From Citrifermentans bremense (GTDB lineage: Bacteria; Desulfobacterota; Desulfuromonadia; Geobacterales; Geobacteraceae), in contig NZ_AP023213.1 in assembly GCF_014218275.1 (NCBI RefSeq), forward strand, positions 3,202,001 through 3,266,000: a stretch of DNA of 64,000 nt. The letters are read 5' to 3'. The stretch's first letter is position 1; the number at the start of each line of letters is the position of its first letter. The position numbers were made by a program, and so were the translations under genes. The notes below the pieces were generated by a model. That model made no database searches. It saw nothing but the letters and a program-made list of their open reading frames with translations, and had not been told where the DNA came from. Below are positions 17,055-26,187 of this stretch, in pieces.

Positions 17055-18218
17055 ATGGCATTAGGAGAGCAGACGTACGGTTTCTACATTCCGACAGTAT
17101 CACTGATGGGTATTGGTTCCGCTAAAGAGACCGGTGGCCAGATCAAGGCGCTGGGCGCATCCAAGGCGCTGATCGTTACCGACAAGGGCCTCTCGGCCAT
17201 GGGCGTTGCCGACAAGATCAAGTCCCAGGTTGAAGAAGCTGGTGTTTCCGCAGTCATCTTCGACGGCGCAGAGCCCAACCCGACCGACCTCAACGTGCAT
17301 GACGGCGTCAAGGTGTACCAGGACAACGGCTGCGACGCGATCATCTCCCTGGGCGGCGGTTCCTCCCACGACTGCGCCAAGGGCATCGGCATGGTCATCG
17401 GCAACGGCGGCCACATCCGCGACCTCGAAGGCGTGAACAAAACCACCAAGCCCATGCCGGCATTCGTGGCAATCAACACCACCGCAGGCACCGCGTCCGA
17501 AATGACCCGTTTCTGCATCATCACCAACACCGACACCCACGTTAAGATGGCGATCGTCGACTGGCGCTGCACCCCGAACGTCGCGATCAACGACCCGCTG
17601 CTCATGGTCGGCAAGCCGGCAGCACTGACCGCGGCAACCGGCATGGACGCACTGACCCACGCCGTCGAGGCGTACGTGTCCACCATCGCCACCCCGATCA
17701 CCGACGCTTGCGCCATCAAGGCAATCGAGCTGATCGCTGAGTACCTCTCCAAGGCAGTCGCCAACGGCGAAGACCTCGAGGCGCGCGACAAGATGGCTTA
17801 CGCCGAGTACCTGGCAGGCATGGCGTTCAACAACGCATCGCTTGGCTACGTTCACTCCATGGCTCACCAGCTGGGCGGCTTCTACAACCTGCCGCACGGC
17901 GTCTGCAACGCGATCCTGCTCCCGGCCGTCAGCCAGTACAACCTGATCGCCTGCCCGAAGCGTTTCGCTGACATCGCGAAGGCACTCGGCGAGAACGTCG
18001 ACGGCCTCTCCGTGACCGAAGCAGGCCAGAAGGCAATCGACAGGATCCGCACCCTCTCCGCTTCCATCGGCATCCCAACCGGCCTCAAGGCCCTCAACGT
18101 CAAGGAAGAGGACCTGACCATCATGGCTGAGAACGCGAAGAAAGACGCCTGCCAGTTCACCAACCCGCGCAAGGCAACCCTCGAGCAGGTTGTCCAGATC
18201 TTCAAGGACGCAATGTAA
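17055..18218 (+). CDS. iron-containing (type III) alcohol dehydrogenase
   Basis: The 387-aa protein has the NAD-binding GGGSSHDCAKG and the metal-site region GMDALTHAVEAY with later histidines in VHSMAHQLGG and NLPHG, as in Fe-dependent ADHs. It interconverts alcohols and aldehydes with NAD(H). GGGGGA precedes the ATG. The strongly biased C-ending codons suggest high expression. A sigma-54 promoter lies upstream and an aldehyde:ferredoxin oxidoreductase 188 bases downstream, so the two likely interconvert acid, aldehyde and alcohol. Confidence 0.93.
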   Translation: MALGEQTYGFYIPTVSLMGIGSAKETGGQIKALGASKALIVTDKGLSAMGVADKIKSQVEEAGVSAVIFDGAEPNPTDLNVHDGVKVYQDNGCDAIISLGGGSSHDCAKGIGMVIGNGGHIRDLEGVNKTTKPMPAFVAINTTAGTASEMTRFCIITNTDTHVKMAIVDWRCTPNVAINDPLLMVGKPAALTAATGMDALTHAVEAYVSTIATPITDACAIKAIELIAEYLSKAVANGEDLEARDKMAYAEYLAGMAFNNASLGYVHSMAHQLGGFYNLPHGVCNAILLPAVSQYNLIACPKRFADIAKALGENVDGLSVTEAGQKAIDRIRTLSASIGIPTGLKALNVKEEDLTIMAENAKKDACQFTNPRKATLEQVVQIFKDAM

Positions 18219-18240
18219 GAGACAGCAGCATCGCAGCAAA

Positions 18241-18268
18241 CCTCCCCTCCCCTTCACCGGGGAGGGGT
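18241..18268. repeat. intercistronic hairpin adh/aor
   Basis: CCCCTCCCC (18244-18252) pairs with GGGGAGGGG (18259-18267) over a 6-base loop. It has no long T run, so it more likely moderates readthrough or stabilises the adh message than terminates it. Confidence 0.5.
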
Positions 18269-18415
18269 CATTATCCTCCGAGCCATGCGCAGCCTAAAAG
18301 GGATCACCCTCACGGAGCCAGGCCAACGGGTTTCGCTGGAAACGGCGGAGCCTCCCTCTTGGAAAGGAGCGCCGGCACCGATGCCGGAAACTAATTAATA
18401 GGGAGCTTGAAAAGC

Positions 18416-20146
18416 ATGGATAAGATATTTCGCGTCAACATGACCGACCTCACCACCAAGATCGAAGAAGTTCCGGCAGCCTGGGCAGGCCTTGGCGGCC
18501 GCGCGCTTACCTCCACCATCGTGGCCGCTGAAGTGCCGCCGACCTGCCATGCGCTTTCCGCGCAGAACGTTCTTTGCTTCGCGCCGGGCCTTCTGACCGG
18601 CACCGCTGCAGCTAACTCCGGCCGCCTCTCCGCAGGCGCCAAGAGCCCCCTTACCGGCGGCATCAAGGAGTCCAACGCCGGCGGCACCGCGGCACAGATG
18701 TTGGCTAAACTCGGCATCAAGGCCCTCATCATCGAAGGCGCGCCGAAATCCGGCACCTGGTACAACCTCGCCGTGGGGATCAACGGCGTCACCATCAACG
18801 AGGAGAAAGAACTTCTCGGCGCCGGCAACTTCGCCGTCATCGATGCAGTTGAGCAGCGCCTGGGCAAGAAGACCGGCGTCCTCACCATCGGCATCGCCGG
18901 CGAGCTTAAGATGACCGCGGCTAACATCTCCGTGAAGGACCCGGACAGCAAGATCCGCAGCCACGGCCGTGGCGGCCTGGGCGCAGTCATGGGCTCCAAG
19001 CAGATCAAATTCATCTCCATCGACGGTGAGGGCGCGAAACCCGTGACCATCGCCGATCCGGAGAAATTCAAGACCGCGGCAAGGGCCTTCTCCAAGGCGC
19101 TTCTCGACCACCCGGTTTCCGGCGAAGGCCTGCCGACCTACGGCACCAACGTCCTCGTCAACATCCTGAACGAAGCAGGCGGCCTGCCGACCAGGAACTT
19201 CACCGTCGGCCAGTTCGAAGGGCACGACAAGATTTCCGGCGAGACCATGCACGACACCATCGCGGCACGCGGCGGTAAGGTGAAGCACGGCTGCCACGCA
19301 GGGTGCATCATCCAGTGCTCCCAGGTCTACAACGACAAGGACGGCAAGTACGTCACCTCCGGTTTCGAGTACGAGACCATCTGGGGCCTTGGTGCCGACT
19401 GCTGCATCGACAACCTGGACGACATCGCCCGTGCCGACAACCTGATGGACGACATCGGGATCGACTCCATCGAGACCGCCGTCATGTTCGGCGTCGCCAT
19501 GGAAGCCGGCATCCTCAACTGGGGCGACTCCAAGGAAATGCTGCGCCTTCTGACCGAAGAGATCGGCAAAGGGACCGCCCTGGGCCGCATCCTGGGTGGC
19601 GGCGCCGGCTCCGTCGGCCGCACCTACGGCGTCACCCGCGTACCGGTCGTGAAGAACCAGGGAATCCCGGCCTACGACCCGCGCTCCGTCAAGGGTATCG
19701 GCGTCACCTACGCGACCAGCACCATGGGCGCCGACCACACCTCCGGCTACACCATCGCCACCAACATCCTGAACGTCGGCGGCTACGTCGATCCGCTCAA
19801 GAAGGACGGCCAGGTCGAGCTTTCCCGCAACCTGCAGATCGCGACCGCTGCGGTCGACTCCACCGGCATGTGCATCTTCGTGGCCTTCCCGGCCCTGGAC
19901 ATCCCGGAGTGCCTCCCGGCCCTGATCGACATGATCAACGCCCGCTTCGACATCGCCCTTACCGGCGACGACGTCACCAACCTGGGCAAGCATGTCCTGA
20001 AGCTCGAGCGCAAGTTCAACCAGGAAGCGGGGCTCACCAACGTGCACGACCGCCTGCCGGACTTCTTCAAAACCGAGCCGGTGGCGCCGCACAACGCGGT
20101 ATGGGACTTCACCGACGCGGAACTCGACGAGTTCTGGAACTTCTAA
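18416..20146 (+). CDS. aldehyde:ferredoxin oxidoreductase (tungsten, AOR family)
   Basis: The start is the ATG at 18416 behind GGGAG; the TTG at 18407 is less likely. The product has 576 aa. The family shape is clear: N-terminal beta domain with a tandem GGR segment, then HGCHAGCIIQC near residues 290-300 plus a distant Cys near 485 as [4Fe-4S] ligands, and the pterin-binding GGGAGSVGRTYG region. The enzyme oxidises aldehydes with ferredoxin, or reduces acids in reverse. Its genes for bis-pterin cofactor follow directly. Confidence 0.92.
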   Translation: MDKIFRVNMTDLTTKIEEVPAAWAGLGGRALTSTIVAAEVPPTCHALSAQNVLCFAPGLLTGTAAANSGRLSAGAKSPLTGGIKESNAGGTAAQMLAKLGIKALIIEGAPKSGTWYNLAVGINGVTINEEKELLGAGNFAVIDAVEQRLGKKTGVLTIGIAGELKMTAANISVKDPDSKIRSHGRGGLGAVMGSKQIKFISIDGEGAKPVTIADPEKFKTAARAFSKALLDHPVSGEGLPTYGTNVLVNILNEAGGLPTRNFTVGQFEGHDKISGETMHDTIAARGGKVKHGCHAGCIIQCSQVYNDKDGKYVTSGFEYETIWGLGADCCIDNLDDIARADNLMDDIGIDSIETAVMFGVAMEAGILNWGDSKEMLRLLTEEIGKGTALGRILGGGAGSVGRTYGVTRVPVVKNQGIPAYDPRSVKGIGVTYATSTMGADHTSGYTIATNILNVGGYVDPLKKDGQVELSRNLQIATAAVDSTGMCIFVAFPALDIPECLPALIDMINARFDIALTGDDVTNLGKHVLKLERKFNQEAGLTNVHDRLPDFFKTEPVAPHNAVWDFTDAELDEFWNF

Positions 20147-20160
20147 AAAACGCGCCACTC

Positions 20161-20192
20161 CCCGGCGTGACGCAAGTCACGCCGGGCTTTTT
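20161..20192 (+). terminator. Rho-independent terminator after AOR
   Basis: CCCGGCGTGAC-GCAA-GTCACGCCGGG is a perfect 11-bp stem followed by CTTTTTCG. The MoaD-like gene begins 31 bases further on, so downstream expression needs readthrough or its own promoter. Confidence 0.85.
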
Positions 20193-20222
20193 CGTTTCTA
20201 CCCACGAATTCGCAGGTGCCAC

Positions 20223-20447
20223 ATGAGAATCACGCTCAAGCTTTTCGCGACATTTAGAAACGGCAGGTTCAAGGTGGCCGAGCAGGAACTCCCGGATGGG
20301 ACCGAGGTGCGGGCCGTGGTGCTGAGCCTTGGGCTTACCGAAGAGGAGATCGGTATCGTCATGCTGAACGGCAGGCACGGGGAACTCGACTCCAAGCTCG
20401 CCGACCAGGACACCCTGTCCCTGTTCCCGCTGGTAGGAGGAGGCTGA
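20223..20447 (+). CDS. MoaD/ThiS-family sulfur carrier protein
   Basis: The 74-aa ubiquitin-fold protein ends in GGG, so its C-terminal Gly can be adenylated and thiocarboxylated. It begins MRITLKLFATFRNG, typical of the MoaD-like group. It is followed after 1 base by an E1-like activating gene. As MoaE is absent nearby, it is either the small subunit of molybdopterin synthase or a carrier dedicated to the tungsten cofactor of AOR. Confidence 0.88.
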   Translation: MRITLKLFATFRNGRFKVAEQELPDGTEVRAVVLSLGLTEEEIGIVMLNGRHGELDSKLADQDTLSLFPLVGGG

Positions 20448-20448
20448 A

Positions 20449-21303
20449 ATGCTGAAAGCACTTACCTTTCTCAAGGATTCCGCCCAAGCGGGTATGCTCT
20501 CCTGGAACGCGCAGAGCCAAGCCGCGGCCCAGTTCGGGTTGAGGTACCACGAAGTCGAAGCACTGGCCCTGGAAAACGGGATCTTCCCCGCGCGCTACCA
20601 GCGCAACCGGAACATGATCTCGATCGAGGAGCAGTTGAAGCTGTTCCGCAGCCGCGTGGCAGTGATCGGCTGCGGGGGGCTCGGCGGGTACGTCATCGAG
20701 GAGCTGGCGCGCATAGGCGTCGGCCACATCGTTGCCATAGACCCCGACGTCTTCGAGGAGCACAACCTGAACCGCCAGATCCTCTCCACGCCGGCGACGC
20801 TTGGCAAGGCCAAGGTCGATGCCGCCGTAGACCGTGTGGCGGAGATCAACCCCGCCGTCACCGTTACCCCCGTTCAAGATTATTTCTGCCTCGCCAACGG
20901 GTTCGAACAGCTCGCCGGCTCGCTGGTGGCGATCGACGCCCTGGACAGCATATCGTACCGGCTGGAGCTGGCCGAGTTTTGCACCTTGGCGGGGATACCG
21001 ATGGTCCACGGCGCCATCGGCGGCTGGTATGGCCACGTGGCAACGCAGCTCCCCGGCGACACCACCGTGCAGAGCATCTACCGCCACTGGGTGGCGGGAA
21101 AAGGGATCGAGCAGCAACTGGGAAACCCCGCATTCACCCCGGCCGTAGTGGCAAGCCTGGAGGTGGCTGAGGCATGCAAGATCCTCCTCGGCAAGGGAGA
21201 GCTTTTGCGCGACCGCAAGCTGAGCATCGACCTTCTCGAGATGGAGTTCCACGAGATCTCATACCCCAAGGTGCCTTCCGTCGAATTGGTCGTCGCTGCA
21301 TAA
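20449..21303 (+). CDS. E1-like adenylyltransferase, MoeB/ThiF family
   Basis: The 284-aa protein has the nucleotide-binding GCGGLGGYVIEELARIG, the IDPDVFEEHNLNRQI segment and later acidic residues of MoeB/ThiF enzymes. These adenylate the C-terminal Gly of a MoaD/ThiS partner, here encoded just upstream. It carries an N-terminal extension of about 60 residues. The two CxxC zinc motifs of standard MoeB are not visible. Such AOR-linked variants occur beside tungsten enzymes. Confidence 0.88.
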   Translation: MLKALTFLKDSAQAGMLSWNAQSQAAAQFGLRYHEVEALALENGIFPARYQRNRNMISIEEQLKLFRSRVAVIGCGGLGGYVIEELARIGVGHIVAIDPDVFEEHNLNRQILSTPATLGKAKVDAAVDRVAEINPAVTVTPVQDYFCLANGFEQLAGSLVAIDALDSISYRLELAEFCTLAGIPMVHGAIGGWYGHVATQLPGDTTVQSIYRHWVAGKGIEQQLGNPAFTPAVVASLEVAEACKILLGKGELLRDRKLSIDLLEMEFHEISYPKVPSVELVVAA

Positions 21304-21380
21304 TGGTGTACTGCGTAGGGCGGGCGTTCTAGCCGCGGTTGCAAGGCGCCGAGTCCATCGTAGAAACTGCGAGGTGTAAC

Positions 21381-22604
21381 ATGCCAAGCTTTGAAGAAGC
21401 ACGCGATATCATACTGGCCAACGTGCACCAGTTGGGAGAGGAGATGGTTCCCCTCCTGGAGGCCGTGGGCCGGGTGGTGAGACGGGACGTAATCGCCCCC
21501 TGGGACCTGCCCCAGTTCGACAACTCTGCCATGGACGGCTTCGCCGTGCGCGCGGCCGATTGCAGCCAGGTTCCAGCGGAGCTTTGCGTCACCGGTTTCC
21601 TGCCGGCAGGCGCTGACGGGCCGGCCGCTGCGGAGCCTGGGTGCGCAGTGCGGATCATGACCGGCGCCCCCATTCCCCCGGGATGCAACGCCGTCGTCCC
21701 TATCGAGGAAACCGAAGAAAACGGCGACCAGGTGGTGATCCGGCAGAAAGTGCAGCCGCGGCAGCATGTCCGGCACCAAGGCTCTGACGTCGCGGCTGGA
21801 GCACCCATCATCGAGGCAGGAACCACGGTGCGCCCGGCAGAGATCGGCATGCTGGCGGCCATGGGACAGGCTCTGGTCCCGGTGTACCGCAAGGCCCGCG
21901 TGGCGATCCTTTCCACCGGCGACGAGCTTGTTGAACTAGGCGAGCCCCCTGCCCCCGGGCGGGTGATCAACACCAACGCCCTCTCGCTTGCCGCTGCCGT
22001 GCGCGAGGCGGGAGCCGAGCCGGTGCTTCTCGGCATCGCCAAAGACGACATCGAAAGCCATCGGGAGAAGATAGAGCAGGGATTTTTGTGCGACGCCCTG
22101 ATCACCTCCGCCGGGGTATCGGCTGGAGACCGTGACCTGGTACGGGAAGTTCTGGCGGAGCTGGGGGCGCAGGAGCAGTTCTGGAAGGTCGCCATGAAGC
22201 CGGGCGGCCCGACCGCGTTCGCCCTGAAGGACGGAAGGCCCGTCTTCTCGCTCCCGGGCAACCCCGTCTCCACCATGGTCACCTTCGAGCTCCTGGTAAA
22301 ACCGGCGCTCTTGAAGATGATGGGGTACCGGAAAGTGGTGCGCCCCTTCGTGAAGGGGATCCTCGCGGAGGATGCACACAAGAAGCAAGGGAAGACCCAC
22401 TTTATCCGGGTCACCGTCAAGAAAAGGCATGGGCGCTACGTCGCCTACTGCGCCGGGGACCAGCACACCGCGATACTGAGCACCATGACCAGGTGCGACG
22501 CGCTCGCCGCCCTCCCCTCCGGGGCCACCTTCGTCGCGGCGGGAAGCGAGGTCGACCTGGTCCTCCTGAGGGACGTGGAACTGGTGCCGGAAACGACTTC
22601 TTAG
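21381..22604 (+). CDS. moeA: molybdopterin molybdenumtransferase MoeA
   Basis: The ATG at 21381 with GAGGTG is preferred over a TTG at 21339. The product has 407 aa. FDNSAMDGFAVRA, STGDELVELG, SAGVSAGDRD and SLPGNPVS are MoeA landmarks. The enzyme inserts molybdate, or tungstate in paralogues, into the pterin dithiolene. Its place after the AOR and MoaD/E1 genes suggests tungsten use. Confidence 0.93.
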   Translation: MPSFEEARDIILANVHQLGEEMVPLLEAVGRVVRRDVIAPWDLPQFDNSAMDGFAVRAADCSQVPAELCVTGFLPAGADGPAAAEPGCAVRIMTGAPIPPGCNAVVPIEETEENGDQVVIRQKVQPRQHVRHQGSDVAAGAPIIEAGTTVRPAEIGMLAAMGQALVPVYRKARVAILSTGDELVELGEPPAPGRVINTNALSLAAAVREAGAEPVLLGIAKDDIESHREKIEQGFLCDALITSAGVSAGDRDLVREVLAELGAQEQFWKVAMKPGGPTAFALKDGRPVFSLPGNPVSTMVTFELLVKPALLKMMGYRKVVRPFVKGILAEDAHKKQGKTHFIRVTVKKRHGRYVAYCAGDQHTAILSTMTRCDALAALPSGATFVAAGSEVDLVLLRDVELVPETTS

Positions 22605-22627
22605 CCGCAGGCATAAAAGGAGAAACC

Positions 22628-23104
22628 ATGTTCAACCACTTCGACGAGCAGGGGCAGGCCATCATGGTAGACGTGAGCGGAAAGCAGTGCACGCTGAGGA
22701 CCGCGACCGCCCAGGCCCGGGTACTGCTGAAACCGGCGACCTTGGCCGCCATCCTGGAAGGATCGGTCGCCAAGGGGGACGTCCTGGGCGTGGCCCGGCT
22801 GGCCGGCATCGCCGCCGCCAAGAAGACCCCCGACCTGATTCCCCTCTCCCACCCCTTGGCAATCCACCACGCCGCCGTTGAGTTCCGGCCCGACCCGGTC
22901 ACCGGCGAGCTGATGATAGAGGCGACGGTGCGGGCGTTCGAGCGGACCGGCGTCGAGATGGAAGCGATGACCGCCGCCTCGGTCGCGGCGCTCACCGTGT
23001 ACGACATGTGCAAGGGGAGCGACAAGTCGATAGCGATAGCAGAGGTGGTGCTGATGTTCAAGGAAGGGGGCAAAAGCGGTACCTACCGCCGCGGCGAGCC
23101 GTAA
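22628..23104 (+). CDS. moaC: cyclic pyranopterin monophosphate synthase MoaC
   Basis: The 158-aa product has KKTPDLIPLSHPL and AMTAASVAALTVYDMCK, the two signature stretches of MoaC. It turns the MoaA product into cyclic pyranopterin monophosphate. AAGGAGA lies upstream, and the gene is 23 bases after moeA in the same operon. Confidence 0.94.
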   Translation: MFNHFDEQGQAIMVDVSGKQCTLRTATAQARVLLKPATLAAILEGSVAKGDVLGVARLAGIAAAKKTPDLIPLSHPLAIHHAAVEFRPDPVTGELMIEATVRAFERTGVEMEAMTAASVAALTVYDMCKGSDKSIAIAEVVLMFKEGGKSGTYRRGEP

Positions 23105-23188
23105 CCGGCGTGGATTCATGTCTCATTTGCTATATACCTTTTACTGAATATGCGATATAGTGCCTGCATCTCAGGAGGTGAACCCGAC

Positions 23189-23278
23189 ATGAACGAACTA
23201 TTGATGCTGGTCGGCTTCTTTATTTTCTGGGTAGTGCTGCAGCGCTACATCCTCCCCAAGCTTGGGGTCCAGACTTGA
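23189..23278 (+). CDS. 29-residue single-membrane-segment protein
   Basis: An ATG with a perfect AGGAGGTG site opens a 29-codon frame. The product starts MNELLMLVGFFIFWVV, has one hydrophobic helix followed by a basic/aromatic end (LQRYILPKLG), and stops before a clear terminator. The strong ribosome site, dedicated terminator and membrane design argue for a real small protein. Function is unknown; topology is probably N-out/C-in given the positive C-terminal flank. Confidence 0.6.
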   Translation: MNELLMLVGFFIFWVVLQRYILPKLGVQT

Positions 23279-23343
23279 ATGTCGCCATCGTGCGCCCCCG
23301 GGGACCGGGGGGAGAAAGAGAAGAAAGAGCAGTAAAAAAATGA

Positions 23344-23382
23344 GAAAGGGCGCCGGTTGAAACCAGGCGCCCTTTCCTTTTT
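23344..23382. terminator. Rho-independent terminator
   Basis: GAAAGGGCGCC (23344-23354) pairs with GGCGCCCTTTC (23366-23376), followed by CTTTTTTC. It serves the tiny gene at 23189 and, on the other strand, could serve ahcY. Confidence 0.8.
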
Positions 23383-23418
23383 CGTGATGATGCTTGATCT
23401 GCTGCTACATACGGCCAC

Positions 23419-23459
23419 AATCCCCTCTCCTCCAGGGAGAGGGTTAGTGTGAGGGGACC
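23419..23459. repeat. dispersed G-rich palindrome, family B copy
   Basis: AATCCCCTCTCCTCCAGGGAGAGGGTTAGTGTGAGGGG lies between the terminator and the 3' end of ahcY. It is close to the copy at 12421. Confidence 0.6.
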
Positions 23460-23471
23460 TGTCGCCGCTTC

Positions 23472-24869
<1,398 letters not shown>

Positions 24870-24908
24870 CGATGCTTCTCCTTTTGGTGGTGTAAAAAAT
24901 CTAAAAGC

Positions 24909-25045
24909 GGGGCTAGGGGCTAGGGGCTGGGGGCTAAAAGGCATTGGCTGCTCCACCTTCCTCTTAGCCTGCTCCCTAGTCTCTGATTCCTATCCCCTAG
25001 CCGCTGATTAGCCTTGATTGCTAGTCCCTAGTCTCTAGCCCCTGC
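24909..25045. repeat. CTAGGGG / CCCCTAG low-complexity repeat cluster
   Basis: A run of CTAGGGG-like heptads (24909-24937) and, after a spacer, CCCTAGTCTCTGATT, CCCCTAGCC and CTAGTCCCTAGTCTCTAGCCCC (24974-25045) fills the sahR-ahcY gap. The repeat even supplies the last codons and stop of sahR. A smaller relative borders moaA at 15490. Confidence 0.6.
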
Positions 25046-25963
25046 TTTTACCGCCTTTATCAGCAGGACGGCCTCTTGCCCAACCCCGGCGCCTACCCGC
25101 TCTATCTCTACCGTGCCGAAACCGGCTCCCGCGATCCAACCCTTCAGTTCATCCTCGTCGAACCCCAGCCACTGGTCCGCCAACTGCTCGCGGGCCCATT
25201 CCCGCTCATGGCGCGCCAGGTCTGCCAGCACCAGTGCCCCCCCGGGCTTAAGCACCCGGTGGATCTCGCCCAATACGGTAAGCGGGTCGGCGGCGTGATG
25301 CAGCACCATGTTGGCGATCACACATCCCGCCCCGCCGTCGGCCAAGGGAAGATGCGTCATCTCGCCCAACCGCAACTCGGTGTTATGGTTCCCGTCGCTG
25401 CTGATGCGCCGGCGCGCCTCTTCAAGCATGGCCGGCGAATGATCCACGCCGATCACCTTCGCTGCCCGCAGGCATAGTTCGGGCAAGAGGGCGCCGGTGC
25501 CAACGCCGATCTCGAGCAGCGTATCCACGGGCGGTATCAGCCCCAGCAGGCGGTCCAGGTAGTGCGGAACCGGCAGCAGCGTGCGGGACAGGACATCCCA
25601 CTGCGCGGCATGCCGATCGAAAAATTCAAGGCTGCGCCTGCGCCTTGCCTCCAGGGCGAGCGCCACCGCAGCAAGATCGTCGTTTCGCTCCGGGAGCTTT
25701 TCCAGCTCCCGCTCGAATTCCGGACGGATGGCGCAGAAGAAGGCGTTTTCCTCCCCCGCCCGGTAGTAGCTCCAGGTCCCCTGGCGCTTGACCGACAGGA
25801 CTCCCGCTTCGGTGAGGATCTTAAGGTGCCGCGAGATGCGCGACTGACCCATGCCGAGGATTTGTGTCAACTCCTGCACCGTGAGTTCGGCGCGCAGAAG
25901 CACCCCCACCAGGCGTAGGCGACAAGGGTCAGCCAGTGCTTTTAGTAGATCGATCATATCCAT
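25028..25963 (-). CDS. sahR: SahR-type ArsR regulator fused to SAM methyltransferase domain
   Basis: The start is the ATG at 25963 behind GAAGG, giving 311 aa. Residues 1-90 are an ArsR winged helix (LADPCRLRLVGVLL, MGQSRISRHLKILTEAG). Residues about 120-310 are a class I methyltransferase fold with LLEIGVGTGALLPEL. In Deltaproteobacteria this fusion next to ahcY is SahR, which senses S-adenosylhomocysteine and represses SAM-cycle genes. Its operator candidate, a perfect palindrome, lies 22 bases upstream. The methyltransferase domain probably serves as ligand sensor. Confidence 0.85.
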   Translation of the reverse strand: MDMIDLLKALADPCRLRLVGVLLRAELTVQELTQILGMGQSRISRHLKILTEAGVLSVKRQGTWSYYRAGEENAFFCAIRPEFERELEKLPERNDDLAAVALALEARRRRSLEFFDRHAAQWDVLSRTLLPVPHYLDRLLGLIPPVDTLLEIGVGTGALLPELCLRAAKVIGVDHSPAMLEEARRRISSDGNHNTELRLGEMTHLPLADGGAGCVIANMVLHHAADPLTVLGEIHRVLKPGGALVLADLARHEREWAREQLADQWLGFDEDELKGWIAGAGFGTVEIERVGAGVGQEAVLLIKAVKAGARD

Positions 25964-25984
25964 CAACCTTCGCGGTTCTATTAA

Positions 25985-26000
25985 ATCAAGTTTTCTTGAT
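25985..26000. promoter_or_regulatory. palindromic operator upstream of sahR-ahcY
   Basis: ATCAAG-TTTT-CTTGAT is a perfect 16-base inverted repeat just 5' of the sahR start. Position and symmetry fit an ArsR-family dimer site controlling sahR-ahcY. Confidence 0.65.
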
Positions 26001-26095
26001 ATATCACGAGCGACAGCCGGTAGCAAGGCAAAAGCTGAATTATTTAACTCCAACCTTCGCACCTTAACCCGGGGCGGCGGGAGGGATGTTAACGA

Positions 26096-26134
26096 CAAAA
26101 AATCCCCCTGCTGCTCTTTGGCGACAGGGGGATC
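26096..26134 (-). terminator. Rho-independent terminator (minus strand)
   Basis: On the minus strand ATCCCCCTG...CAGGGGGAT is followed by TTTTTT. It lies about 55 bases after the stop of the flavoprotein gene. Confidence 0.75.
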
Positions 26135-26187
26135 TTGGCAGTAACGTCTGTTATCGCGGCAGAAATGCCGCTGCTACTCGGTGCGTG

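Noticed and set aside
18395-20158. 587-codon open frame antisense to the AOR gene
   Set aside because: It mirrors a strongly codon-biased GC-rich gene; the AOR motifs are unmistakable on the plus strand.
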